From assembly GCA_036971715.1 (NCBI GenBank), contig JAVHJL010000002.1:1210501-1274500 (forward strand): 64,000 nucleotides of DNA, read 5' to 3'. The position numbers and the translations under genes are program-made. Below, in pieces: positions 11,950 through 21,686 of the stretch. Position 1 is the stretch's first letter. Every line of letters starts with the position of its first letter. The DNA comes from Arthrobotrys musiformis. Lineage: Eukaryota; Ascomycota; Orbiliomycetes; Orbiliales; Orbiliaceae. Below the pieces are notes generated by a model that saw only the letters and a list, made by a program, of their open reading frames with translations, had not been told where the DNA came from and did no database searches.

Positions 11950-12846
11950 AAGTTGATTATATCATCACATTCTATTCCGAGCGGAGTGTATTATAGGAAG
12001 CACACTTGTATCATATATTCCATATCATATCATATGTCACATTTTCATTCATTTCATTATTTTTCTTATATCTTTTTTTTTCCCTGACATATGCATGCCA
12101 CCGACCACGGTCCGCGACAGGTAAACCGCAATTACAATCCCTCGCCCAACATTGGCTAACCGGCCCAAGCGCTCTCGCAAGTTAAGCCGCCACTAACCAA
12201 TTACTCTCGGTGCAGGTACGGCATAGCATCGGATCCCAACCCAACGAGCAGCAGCATTTACTCCGAACAATACTCTAGTCTGGGGTGGCACTAGCGAGAA
12301 TGCGGGGCGGGGCGGCCGAAACGTTTGAGAAATCGAAACCCAGCTCCGTCATCGGAGACCGCTTTGAACGGGCGTCGCACGCCAGAGCCAAAGTCTCAAC
12401 CATGCCGGGTTTAAACGTCCACCACCCAAAAGGCGAGTGCTCCCCGTAGACAACCGAAAATAGACGAATCAGCGTCGTCGGAATGAAGAAAATGGCTAGC
12501 CAGGGAAGGGGGGGGGTCTAGTCTATTGTCGCACAATTGTTCTCCAGAGGAGTATATATTAAGCCGGGGAGCGCTGGTGTCGTCCGATTTTCTTGTTTTC
12601 CTTTTCTTGTTTGAGTTCTTTTTCTTGAATTGTGGTTACATTTGCTTTCTATATAAGCTTCCTCCCGGCCCTTGTGCAATTGCGTCTACGAGTGCTCGAG
12701 TCTCTTACTATTCCAACCTCACCGATTGTTTCTTATAATCTCAATTACCACCGTCCGATCGCAGAGGAATCCCTTGCGGAATCAACCGGCACTAGCACCA
12801 CCTACCCACCGTTCAGGAAGTTGTCAGCTACACTAGCAAATACACA
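11950..12846. other. Spacer LYAR-like gene to aminotransferase gene
   Basis: 897 bp. The first 100 bp is AT-rich and suits a 3' UTR. The middle (12100-12500) is GC-rich and holds a CCG-N4-CGG site. TATATA-like runs lie at about 12550 and 12650. Open frames here overlap the start of the aminotransferase gene out of frame and look like leader sequence. Confidence 0.6.
12346..12355. promoter_or_regulatory. Candidate Leu3-type site (CCG-N4-CGG)
   Basis: CCGTCATCGG, about 490 bp upstream of the aminotransferase start. Leu3, a Zn2Cys6 regulator of branched-chain amino-acid genes, binds everted CCG triplets with a 4-nt gap. The spacing and orientation fit, and the target gene fits, but a single short match is weak evidence. 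Confidence 0.35.
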
Positions 12847-14408
12847 ATGGTTTGGCCACCAGAACCCACCTCGGAATTCGGTATGTACTGCTCCATCTGA
12901 TATTAAATTTATATATTATAACTTGACTGATGTTGTTTTACCAGACTGGAGTAAGATCGGATTCGCCATTACCGAAGGTATATTCACTTCTTCACAGAAT
13001 TAATTGGCGGAAGTGCTCAATTGCTGACCGATGTGTCTTGCAGTCGCCGGCCATGTCGAGACGTACTACAGCCGGAAGGAGGGCAAGTGGACGGAACCCC
13101 AGTGGATTACCGACCCATACATCAAGATCCACGGGCTGGCTCCCGGCATGAACTATGGTACTACACCATCCTCCAATATTAATAGGATTGACATAAAAAA
13201 CTAACGGTGTATTCTAGGCCAACAATGCTACGAAGGCCTCAAAGGTGCCACCACCCCCTCTGAGCCAACATATACACCGTTCAATACTAATATATATAAA
13301 AAAAACAGCCTTCCGCCAAAAGGACGGCCAAATTCGCATCTTCAGACCCGACCAAAACGCCCTCCGAATGCAGCACTCGGCCTCCTACATCTGCCTCCCC
13401 GAACCCCCCGTCGACCACTTCCTAAAATGCGTCCACCTCGCCGTCGCCAAAAACGCCGCCTACGTACCCCCCTACGGCCTCGGCGCGGGCATGTACATCC
13501 GCCCACTCCTCTTCGCTACGGGAGAACAGTTGGGCCTCAACCCCCCGACGGATAAATACACTTTATTCGTCTACGTCATCCCCACGGGGGTGTACCATGG
13601 CACCCACCCCATCGACGCATTGATCCTTGACGACTTTGATCGTGCGGCGCCGCAGGGAACTGGTAGTGCTAAGGTTGGAGGAAATTATGCGCCGGTGTTC
13701 AAGCATGCTGAGAAGGCGAAGCAGATGGGGTATGGGATTACCCTACATTTAGATGCTAAGATAAGTCCCCCCACCCATATTCTATTCCGATATCACGAGA
13801 AACGGTTCTTATGGAGGTAGAGGGCAAAAGGCTGACATCCGCAGCACACAAGAACATATATCGAAGAATTCAGCACATCAGGCTTCATCGGCATGATCCA
13901 CGAAAACAAAGAAACCGGACAAAAGGCCAAGATCGTGGTGCCGCAGAGCAATAGCGTTATCAACAGTGTTACCGTGAACAGCTGTATGGAAATCGCAAGG
14001 TTCTTCGGGTGGGAGGTCGAGCAGAGGGCTGTACGTAACGAACGATATAATTATGGGGTGGAGATATGGTACTAACAAAGTTGATAGGTCCCTTACGACG
14101 AGCTACCCACGTTTAATGAAGTCGTGGCTGCTGGAACTGCGGCCGCATTGGTCCCGATCAAGAGTATATCGCAGCACAGCAAGGATGCGAAATTCGAGTA
14201 CTTGACGGGAGACGAGCCTGGGTAGGTTCCCCTCTTCCATATTCTAAGTCAGAAGAAAGAAAGAAAGAAAACTAATATCATTTTAAACAGCCCGATGATG
14301 AAGGAACTCGTCAGAGTGCTGAAGGGCGTCCAGCAAGGGAACGAGCCGGATAGCTTCGGGTGGTGCCAGCTGGTTTCGGACCCCGATGCCACGAGCAATG
14401 GCCATTAG
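12847..14408 (+). CDS. Branched-chain amino-acid aminotransferase (class IV, PLP)
   Basis: Exchanges amino groups between leucine, isoleucine or valine and 2-oxoglutarate. Eight exons: 12847-12880, 12945-12977, 13044-13157, 13218-13244, 13309-13760, 13848-14030, 14088-14221, 14291-14408 (364 residues). Fold-type IV marks are clear: GQQCYEGLKAFR, GAGMYIRPLLFATG, the PLP lysine K191 in AKVGGNYAP, YIEEFSTSGF and the C-terminal GTAAALVPI loop. No mitochondrial presequence is present, so a cytosolic form is likely. The fifth intron has no usable GT donor: the frame is kept only by AT...AC (13761-13847) or AT...AG, and AC gives the better protein (LDAKTRTYIEEF). Fungal relatives of this type include stand-alone metabolic enzymes and toxin-cluster members; no cluster is seen here. 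Confidence 0.92.
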
Positions 14409-14900
14409 ATGATTCACTCCGCTTTTCAGTACGAACTGGGCGGTGATATGGGAATATTGAACGGGTTATGTATGTACGATATGAACGATGACGATGCTTT
14501 AACTGAACCGAGCCCCCTCCACGGACCGATATTGATTCTTATATCTATCGATATCTCCCGAGGGGGTGGAAACGTGTTATTCTTAAAAGAACAAATATGA
14601 TATCCTTCCTGATGACCAATACCATAAACACTCCCCTGCCGTAGACGTAGACGTATGGATATATCACCGTGCATATTATACCCCCCCCCCTCCTCCTCCT
14701 CCCAAGTGACAGAAACGTGCATACATTCCGTCCGGAATAACTTCACCTCTGCCAGCTACTCTGTGGTAAGCTTTTTGCGTTGGTTTTTCGCTTTATAAAA
14801 ACCCTCGTCCGGCTGGCCGTCCTTCCTCATCAAATTTCACCCGCCGCACTAAAACTGGCAAATTTAAACCCGGCCAAGGGAAGAAAATTTCTTTTCCGCC
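14409..14900. other. Spacer aminotransferase-BET2
   Basis: 492 bp between co-directional genes, with a C-rich run near 14681-14700 and a TATA-like box near its end. No gene supported. Confidence 0.6.
14794..14800 (+). promoter_or_regulatory. TATA-like box of BET2
   Basis: TATAAAA lies 101 nt upstream of the BET2 start codon in an otherwise mixed sequence, a plausible distance for a fungal core promoter. Confidence 0.4.
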
Positions 14901-16157
14901 ATGTCAGCTACAACTACTTCGTCCGTGGTGTTTACGAACAAGCCGGAGGAATTGTTTGTGGAGAAGCATGTCAAGTATATCCAGTCTTTGGATACGGTAT
15001 GTCCTCTCCCCTCTTCTACTATCTCTATCTATATGTTCTATATGTATATGTGTATGGTGGAGACGTCAGACTAACGGAGTGGAACGGGGACAGTAGCGTA
15101 AAGATGAGTTCGAATATTGGTTGACAGAGCATCTACGCCTGAGTACGACCCCCTCACCCCTATTAATATCGATTCAATACTAATGGACAATAGATGGTGT
15201 CTACTGGGGCCTCACCGCTCTCCACCTTCTCCACAACCCCACAGCCCTCCCACGCGACGAAACCATAAAATTCGTCCAAAGCTGCCAACACCCTTCCGGC
15301 GGCTTCGGTGCCCATCCGAACCACGATGCACACCTGCTCTACACCCTCTCCGCCATCCAAATACTAGCCACGGTCGATGCACTCGATTCCGTTGATACGG
15401 CTGCCACGGTGACCTATGTTGCCGGTTTACAGAAGCCATCGGGAGTGTTCGCGGGCGATGAGTGGGGGGAGGAGGATACGAGGTTTGTGTATACGGCGTT
15501 ACAGACGCTAAAGATCCTGGGGAGGTTGGATGCGGTTGATGTTGAGCGGGCGGTGGGGTTTGTGCTTGCCTGTCAGAATTATGATGGAGGGTTTGGGGTT
15601 GTGCCTGGGGCGGAGAGTCATAGTGGGCAGAGTATGTTTACTTTCCTCTTTACTTTTTATAGGGGGTTTTATACTGATTGGTGGTAGTATTTACATGCCT
15701 TGGGGTGTTAAGTCTGACGAATACACTCGACCGACTGTCTCCGGCGTCTCAAGACCAATTAGCCGGCTGGTTGGCCCAACGCCAACTACCTAACGGCGGA
15801 TTAAACGGTCGACCTGAGAAGTTGGAGGATGTGTGTTACAGCTGGTGGGTCCTCTCCAGCCTCGCGATGCTGGGGAAACTCCACTGGATCGATCAGGACA
15901 AACTGGTAGGGTGGATCTTGAGCTGTCAGGATGAAGTCCGGGGTGGGTTCGCGGATAGGAAAGGGAATGCGGTTGATGTTTTCCACACCGTGTTTGCGCT
16001 TTGTGGGTTGAGTCTTGTTGGGTGGGGGGGTCTGGGGGGTATCGATCCCGTTTAGTAAGTTCCTCTTTCTCACTTTTTATATATTGGGTTGGCGGCTGAC
16101 TTTGGGGGTAGTTGTATGCCAGTTGAGACTACCAAGCGATTATTTGGATCCAAGTGA
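14901..16157 (+). CDS. BET2: Geranylgeranyltransferase type II beta subunit (Bet2)
   Basis: Catalytic beta subunit of Rab geranylgeranyltransferase, which with the alpha subunit (Bet4) and the Rab escort protein lipidates C-terminal cysteines of Ypt/Rab GTPases for vesicle traffic. Five exons: 14901-14996, 15097-15142, 15194-15631, 15688-16054, 16112-16157 (330 residues, usual family length). Prenyltransferase repeats show as GGFGAHPNHDAH, YDGGFGVVPGAESHSGQ, GGLNGRPEKLEDVCYSWW and GGFADRKGNAVDVFHT. The zinc ligands of the family are the Asp and Cys of LEDVCYSWW and the His of VFHTVFALCGL. The last exon is 46 nt and ends TKRLFGSK. The first intron's acceptor must be the second of two nearby AGs (15096), because the first would create an immediate stop. 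Confidence 0.95.
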
Positions 16158-16162
16158 ATAAA
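16157..16162 (+). terminator. AATAAA polyadenylation-signal match at the BET2 stop
   Basis: AATAAA overlaps the last base of the BET2 TGA. If used, the 3' UTR would be very short. The match could also be chance in an AT-rich tail. Confidence 0.3.
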
Positions 16163-16684
16163 AATTGATATTACCTTTGGTTTTTTCTTTCGTGAAGTTT
16201 TATAGCTACGATGCTCCTCCTCCTCCTCCTCTTTCATGGAGTTGGGGGGTTCGTATGTTACCTTTTTGTGTGTGTTTTCTCTTGATATCTAATAACCCTC
16301 ATATCGCGATACCATATGATTGAGGACTACAAATCGAGAGTAGAGGAAGTTGTATACTATAAGCCGAGTCAAATACCCCTTTCTCACCCATGTCTTATAG
16401 TTAAGGCCAGGGGTGGGAGAGATTTGATGCGATTCGACATTTTATATCTGCTTTATATGTACGCTCACCCATGATGCATTATTTTAATTGAATGAATGAG
16501 AATTGAATGAAAATACAAGCTTTTTATATTCTTTTGGGATTTGGTTTCCTTGTAACGCCGTAGAATACAGTGCCCATGGCCATCGTGAAGCTTTCATAAA
16601 AAAACCCTGGTCTATCGTACATACACCCCCTCACCCCCGTCTTCGATCCGCAAAGACAAATTTTTTTATAAAGGAAAAAAAAAA
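16158..16684. other. Spacer between convergent BET2 and RRS1
   Basis: 527 bp AT-rich region holding both 3' ends. Nothing else seen. Confidence 0.6.
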
Positions 16685-17360
16685 TTAACGTCTGCGGTTC
16701 TTATACCCCGAAGAAGAAGAAGCACCAGAAGCAGCAGCATTCTTCTCATTCTTCCTTTGCTGCCTTTCGTTCTTCCTAACCCTCTCCACCCTCTCGGCGC
16801 GACTCAATCCCCTGGGATTGGCATTGACATCCTCCTGCTTGCTCTCATCGACCTCGACCAACCAGTCGTCCTCCCCGTTCTTATTGTTACCCTTATACCC
16901 CCACTTGGGCACCCACTCGCCGGATACCTCGTCGTAGACCATCTTTCCATCCTTGGCTTTGGCGGCGATTCCCTTCTTCTTTGCGAATTTCTCCCAGGTG
17001 GTGGGTTCCTTTGGTTTCGGCACTGGTTTTTCGCGGGGTAAGGGGGTTATGGGTGCGGGGAGGGTGGCGAAGACGCCGTCTTGGGTTGAGGTGAGGGGGA
17101 CTGTGGTTAGGATTTGGTTGATGAGGAGTTGGGCGGCATCGCGGGAGGTGGAGTGGAGGGTTTGTTCGAGGGATTGGGGGGTCAGCGGGGGGAGGGGGTT
17201 TGAGTCGAAGGCGGTTAGGTGGGCGAGGTCGTAGGTTAGGGGGATTGGTTTTGTTACTGTGACCGGGCTGTTTTTATGTTAGCTGTGAGGGTTTGGAGGG
17301 TATGTGTATATTGGGGACGTACAGTCTTTGGGGCTCGTCGACCTCCATTTCTGTGGACAT
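16685..17360 (-). CDS. RRS1: Ribosome biogenesis regulator Rrs1
   Basis: Brings 5S RNP proteins to the pre-60S particle together with Rpf2 in the nucleolus. Two exons, 17360-17323 and 17267-16685, with a 55-nt intron, give 206 residues (yeast Rrs1 has 203). After the acidic start MSTEMEVDEP comes the family core: PIPLTYDLAHLTAFDSNPLP near residue 20, SLEQTLHSTSRDAAQLLIN, LPAPITPLPREKPVPKPK, TTWEKFAKKKGI and VYDEVSGEWVPKWGYK. The C-terminus is basic and Ser/Ala-rich, ending in KNRRR, a likely nucleolar signal. It is transcribed away from the mitoribosomal mS29 gene from a 503-bp shared region with GATGAG motifs typical of ribosome-biogenesis promoters. Confidence 0.95.
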
Positions 17361-17448
17361 GGTGGCGTTCACTGCTGATTGAGGTCTTTGGGGGCCGGTG
17401 GCGATGGTGGTTTTGTATGTGAAGCCGGCGATATTGACCAATCTTCGT

Positions 17449-17467
17449 CGATGAGGTTGAAGATGAG
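17449..17467. promoter_or_regulatory. Two PAC-like motifs (CGATGAG / GATGAG)
   Basis: CGATGAG at 17449-17455 and GATGAG at 17462-17467, some 90-107 bp from the RRS1 start. The PAC box (core GATGAG) is the known element of RNA polymerase I/III and ribosome-biogenesis genes in fungi. The copies are part of a local tandem duplication, which may be their only origin. Confidence 0.45.
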
Positions 17468-17774
17468 GTTGAAGATGAAGTTTGAAGATGAAGTTTGAAG
17501 CTGTCGCAAGAAATAAAAATCCAAAGTCTTTTTTTGGCAGGGATCTGCTCGGGCGGTCTAGCGAACAGAAAAAAAATTCAACAACGTCCAACGCAGATTT
17601 CACTTGTTCGAGTTCTCAACCTCAACTTCACACGATCCCTTCGACTTCTCACGACAGTTGGATCGCGACGCTCGAAGGGGGCCTGGTACTATCCAAGGAG
17701 AAGAAGGAAGAAGCAGAAGGAGAAGGAGCGGGAACACGGCAATGGATGGTTTATAGGAGGGACTGACTCGAACA

Positions 17775-17817
17775 CCCCTCCTCGATTGATATAAAACGCC
17801 CCTCCTCGACTGATATA
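17775..17817 (+). repeat. 19-bp direct repeat with TATA-like cores
   Basis: Two 19-bp copies (17775-17793 and 17799-17817) differ at one base. The first runs into TATAAAA (17789-17795), 70 bp upstream of the mS29 start, so it may be the core promoter. Confidence 0.6.
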
Positions 17818-17863
17818 CGATATAAACACCACCCCCCCAGGTTCATATAGGATATTAAGGACA

Positions 17864-19501
17864 ATGGCCTCCTCCGCCTGCTGGAGATGCACGGGCCGTG
17901 CCCTCCTCAACTCCTCCACCCGCTCACGATCATGTTCCGCCACCCGTCTCACCCGCCCCACCATCTCCCCGCTGATGGATAGGCAATTCCACACCACCCC
18001 CACCCCCTACGCCCAGAAAGGCGGCGCCAACGTCCGAAAACCCCAGGTGAACAAACCCCTCAACCTAAAATCCAAAAAGAAAACCGTCACCTCCGTCAAA
18101 AAGCCCGACGTCGGTTACCGTCGCGCCATGCGTAAAGCCATAGTCCTCTCCAACGCCAACGCCCCAAACCTCGAGCTCCCCGAACTCACCACCGAGATCT
18201 TGGGCGATGCCGAGTCCGTGGGGAAGGTGTTCGCCATCAACATGGAGGATTTGGAGAAGATGAGGGCGCTCGAGGCCTTTCAGAAACGGCAGGGGTGGCA
18301 GTTTTTTTATAGGCCTACGACGTTTATTCGGAACGAGAGCGTGGGCATCGCGAGGGCCATGGAGAGCGTGGAGAGGTATACCGGCGAAACCACCTCTACT
18401 GCCGCTGAAGGAAAACCTACGAAGGGAGAAAAGACTATATCGGAAGCATCCGATATAATCGACCAAGCGGACCCTACCACCGAAGCTAGGCCCGCGGAAT
18501 CGAAAGTCCACGAGCTGGAATCCGGCCTTGCAGCCGTAAAGGAGGAAATAGCAGGAATAGACCAAACCCTTGAGGACCTCTCCATCGCCGAAGACGCAGA
18601 TGCCAAAGCCAACGGCAAGGCCATCACCGAACTCCTCCGTCGTAAGGAATACCTGGAAGGCGTCATCCGTCGCGTCACCCCGGTCATAAACTACCACATC
18701 AACCAAGAAGACCGCCTCGCCCGCCGCGCATCGAATAAAAAGCAACCCCCGCAAACCCTCGAAGACTTCGAGACCCTCATCGCCCAAGAGGAAAAACGAC
18801 AGCAAAAGCTCAAGCTCAAGAGGGAGGAGTGGGCAAAGCTCAAGAAGGAAGCGCAGGATAAATCCTCCCGTCAGGTCGCAAACTACGTCATTACCGGTGG
18901 TGCGGGAACGGGGAAGAGTATCCTCCTCTTCCAAGCTATCGTCAACGCCATCAGACGTAAATGGATCGTGATGACCCTTCCGAACGCACATGATATCGTG
19001 ATCGGTACTACGGCGTACGAAATTCATCCAGAGACAGGCCGTTACGTTCAACGTGAATACCTCGCCAAACTCCTCAGCAGGATCGGAAGGGCCAATGCCC
19101 CCGTTTTGGCGGCGCATAAAATCCCAGAAGCGGTTCACTTCTCCGGCATCGATATCGCCGCTGGAAGTCCCCTTACCGCCATCGTAAATCATGGATCCGC
19201 CGGCCCTGAGCATTCGTACGAAGCATTTGTGGCCCTCCTGGCGGAATTGGAGAAATCTGGCGCGTATGTCCTCCCCTCCCCAAAAGTAACTAACATAAAA
19301 ATGACTAATTCTTCGAATAAAAAGCCCCCCTGTTCTCTTCACAATGGACAACCTGGACTACGCAACAAAAACCGGCACCGCCTACAAAGACCCAGACTTC
19401 AAAGACGTCCACCCAGCCGACCTCGACATCGTCCACACCTTCTTCGAATACCTCTCCGGCCGCCGCAAATTCGTAAGTTCCTTTCCTTCATCCCTAAACA
19501 C

Positions 19502-19543
<42 letters not shown>

Positions 19544-20143
19544 AATGTGTATGTATAAAAAAAGGCCCGCCAAATGATAATAGCCTCCACAACCTCAGAA
19601 ATCTACCCAAACCCCTCCCTCTACGAACACCTCTCCGGCAACCCCCTCCCCGGAATCGGAAAATACGACCACCGCATCCCCTCCTCCCTCGGTAACCTCG
19701 CCAGAACCATCACCCTGAAGGGGTTGAGCAGAGACCACACTCGCCTCCTCCTAGAATTCTACAAATCGGCAGGATTGTGGGATTACTCATGGGAACGCTC
19801 CGTGCCGACGAATTTAGCACTCGAAGGCGCGGGGATAACGGAGGATGATTACCGCCGCCTTAAGGGAATGTTTGATTGGGATGCGGCATCTTTAGCTCCC
19901 GTTGAAGAAGCGGTTGAAACGGAAAGCGCTGATACTTCACTAGCTGATGTGCAGAAGGCTCTAGTCATCGGTGAGGTTGCGAAGGAGGAAGGTAGGGCGT
20001 TCGAGGTGCAGAGGATGATGGAGGTGTTTAAAGCGCAACCGCTGTCTGAGCATGAGATTGTAGAGAAACATCTGTTGACGGGTGGGGTGCCGAGGCAGGT
20101 TATGAAGCTCTGTTTGAGGGTGAAGGGAAGTTTGAATATGTAG
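17864..20143 (+). CDS. RSM23: Mitochondrial small-subunit ribosomal protein mS29 (Rsm23/DAP3 family)
   Basis: GTP/ATP-binding protein of the mitoribosomal small subunit head. Three exons, 17864-19263, 19325-19472, 19565-20143, give 708 residues. The Arg/Ser-rich start with few acidic residues looks like a mitochondrial presequence (residues 1 to about 45). Family blocks: RQGWQFFYRPTTFIRNES (about 146-163), P-loop GGAGTGKS (about 345-352), PPVLFTMDNLDYA (Walker B region, joined across intron 1), MIIASTTSEIYP and the C-terminal LSEHEIVEKHLLTGG. Yeast Rsm23 has about 450 residues; the extra length is a charged coiled-coil stretch between residues about 175 and 340, open throughout. Intron 2 (92 nt) contains 39 consecutive A. 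It is divergent from RRS1. Confidence 0.9.
19503..19541 (+). repeat. 39-nt poly(A) run inside mS29 intron 2
   Basis: Uninterrupted run of 39 A immediately followed by CTAAT, the likely branch point, within a 92-nt intron. Length may vary by slippage. Confidence 0.95.
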
Positions 20144-21686
20144 ATTTATAAAAAACATATATATATCTGTAAATAAAGTGAGAGTTGGATTGTAAATAGT
20201 TTGGAGAGAGAGAAAGATGTATTATTTCGTGTATAAAGAAAAATTCATTTAACTTTTTTTTTTTTTTTTCATGATCGATCACATTTTGGATTAGTCTCCA
20301 CCGCTCCAGGTACTGGAGCCTAGCTTGAGCACAGGCCTATAGCCAACTGGATTACACACATGCATGCATACATGCACGTAGGAAACCCAGTACTGACTTC
20401 TTGAGTAATCATCATGAAAGCCATCCTTTTTAATGCACATACGCCTCGCACAAACATACAAACATCTTTAGATCCCTCAGGGTCTGGATTCGAGACAACT
20501 TTGGATCTAAAAGAGGGGTATTGAATATTTACATTTTTCCATCCATCAAAACTTCAAAGGATTAAAAGGGCTTGTATATACGAAAGGATTGACCGGCCGC
20601 GGAGGAATTCCGGGGGCGAAAGCCAAAGTAGAGAGTAAGAAAACCATCGTTGTCCGGCGTCAAAGCCTCGAATTTCCAATTCGAAGAATAGTTAAAAGAA
20701 ACTCAATACGAAAAAAAAGTGAAGCTATTACATTCTTTTAGATATAAAAAAAACATCTACAAGTCAACAAAAAGGGTTTTCCGCTGTCAAAAAAATAAAA
20801 TAAAAAAGACAAATGAAAAAAAAAAAGCACGTCTGAAAAATATATAACAAAAGAATAATACGCCATAAGAATCCTCCAATAACCTCCGTTTTACTTTTTG
20901 TGCGCGCTATGTTTTGATGAACAAAATTGATTGTGAATGCTATTGTTAGTTAATTGTGTTTTTTTTTCTTTCTCTGCAAAACAAGAAGTGTATATGAACC
21001 GCTGGGCCTAGGCTCTGCAACTGATTTCCGAAACCAAGGGGTACGGGTGGGCTGGTAGGCAAGCCATGGTAAAAAGAAGAAGAAGAGGAAGAAAAAAGAA
21101 AAAGAAAAAAGAGTATTGCAGTGGGTAAGCTGCAGTCAACCCATGGTGTAGTATGAAGAATCATTACATGACAGCTATAGTAAATGGTTTCTTAGGAGTG
21201 AAAAATAAGAAGAAAGGGCCGGAGAAGCCATCGAAGGGAAGGGAAGTAAAAAAGGGGGGCTAATTAAGAAAGGAATGAGAAAGAGGGAAAAAATGATGTA
21301 TCGTAGGAAGGGAAAGGAGACTTTGAAAAGGAAATTCCCCGAGTTGCGCCGCCGTAATAGTAAGACAACATGAGAAAAGAAAGCAAAGCTGAGAAGCCGA
21401 AGATAGTGACCAGGTAGAAAATACTGGCGGTGAATAATAGAAAAGGATGACCGTGGGATATCACTAACAAAAATGAGGTGAGAATTCACAGCAATGCCGC
21501 AGGAAAAGAACAAAAAAAAAGATTGCCATGTGGAAGGACAAAGGAAATAAAGAGAATGTTAGACGCTAGTAATGCAATGCACTGTAGAAAAGCAGTCGTG
21601 CTAGGTATATATATCGCTAAAGAGTCTATGTATTTAGGATTGGTGCTCGTCGTGATTAGTGTCGGTTTCTATCGGTTTGTTGAAGC
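20144..21686. other. Spacer between convergent mS29 and DH-BAR-SH3 genes
   Basis: 1.5 kb AT-rich region with an AATAAA at 20172-20177, 29 nt after the mS29 stop (plausible polyadenylation signal). The rest is purine-rich with many short A runs. No gene supported. Confidence 0.6.

Larger units (their letters stand above)
17361..17863. promoter_or_regulatory. Shared divergent promoter RRS1 / mS29
   Basis: 503 bp between two start codons pointing apart, both for ribosome-related proteins. It holds two GATGAG motifs and nested direct repeats of GTTGAAGATGA type near the RRS1 side (17449-17510), and a tandem repeat with TATAAA-like cores near the mS29 side. Confidence 0.6.

Noticed and set aside
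18065..19351. 428-codon minus-strand frame over mS29
   Set aside because: Antisense to a well-supported mS29 exon with presequence and P-loop; no own motif.
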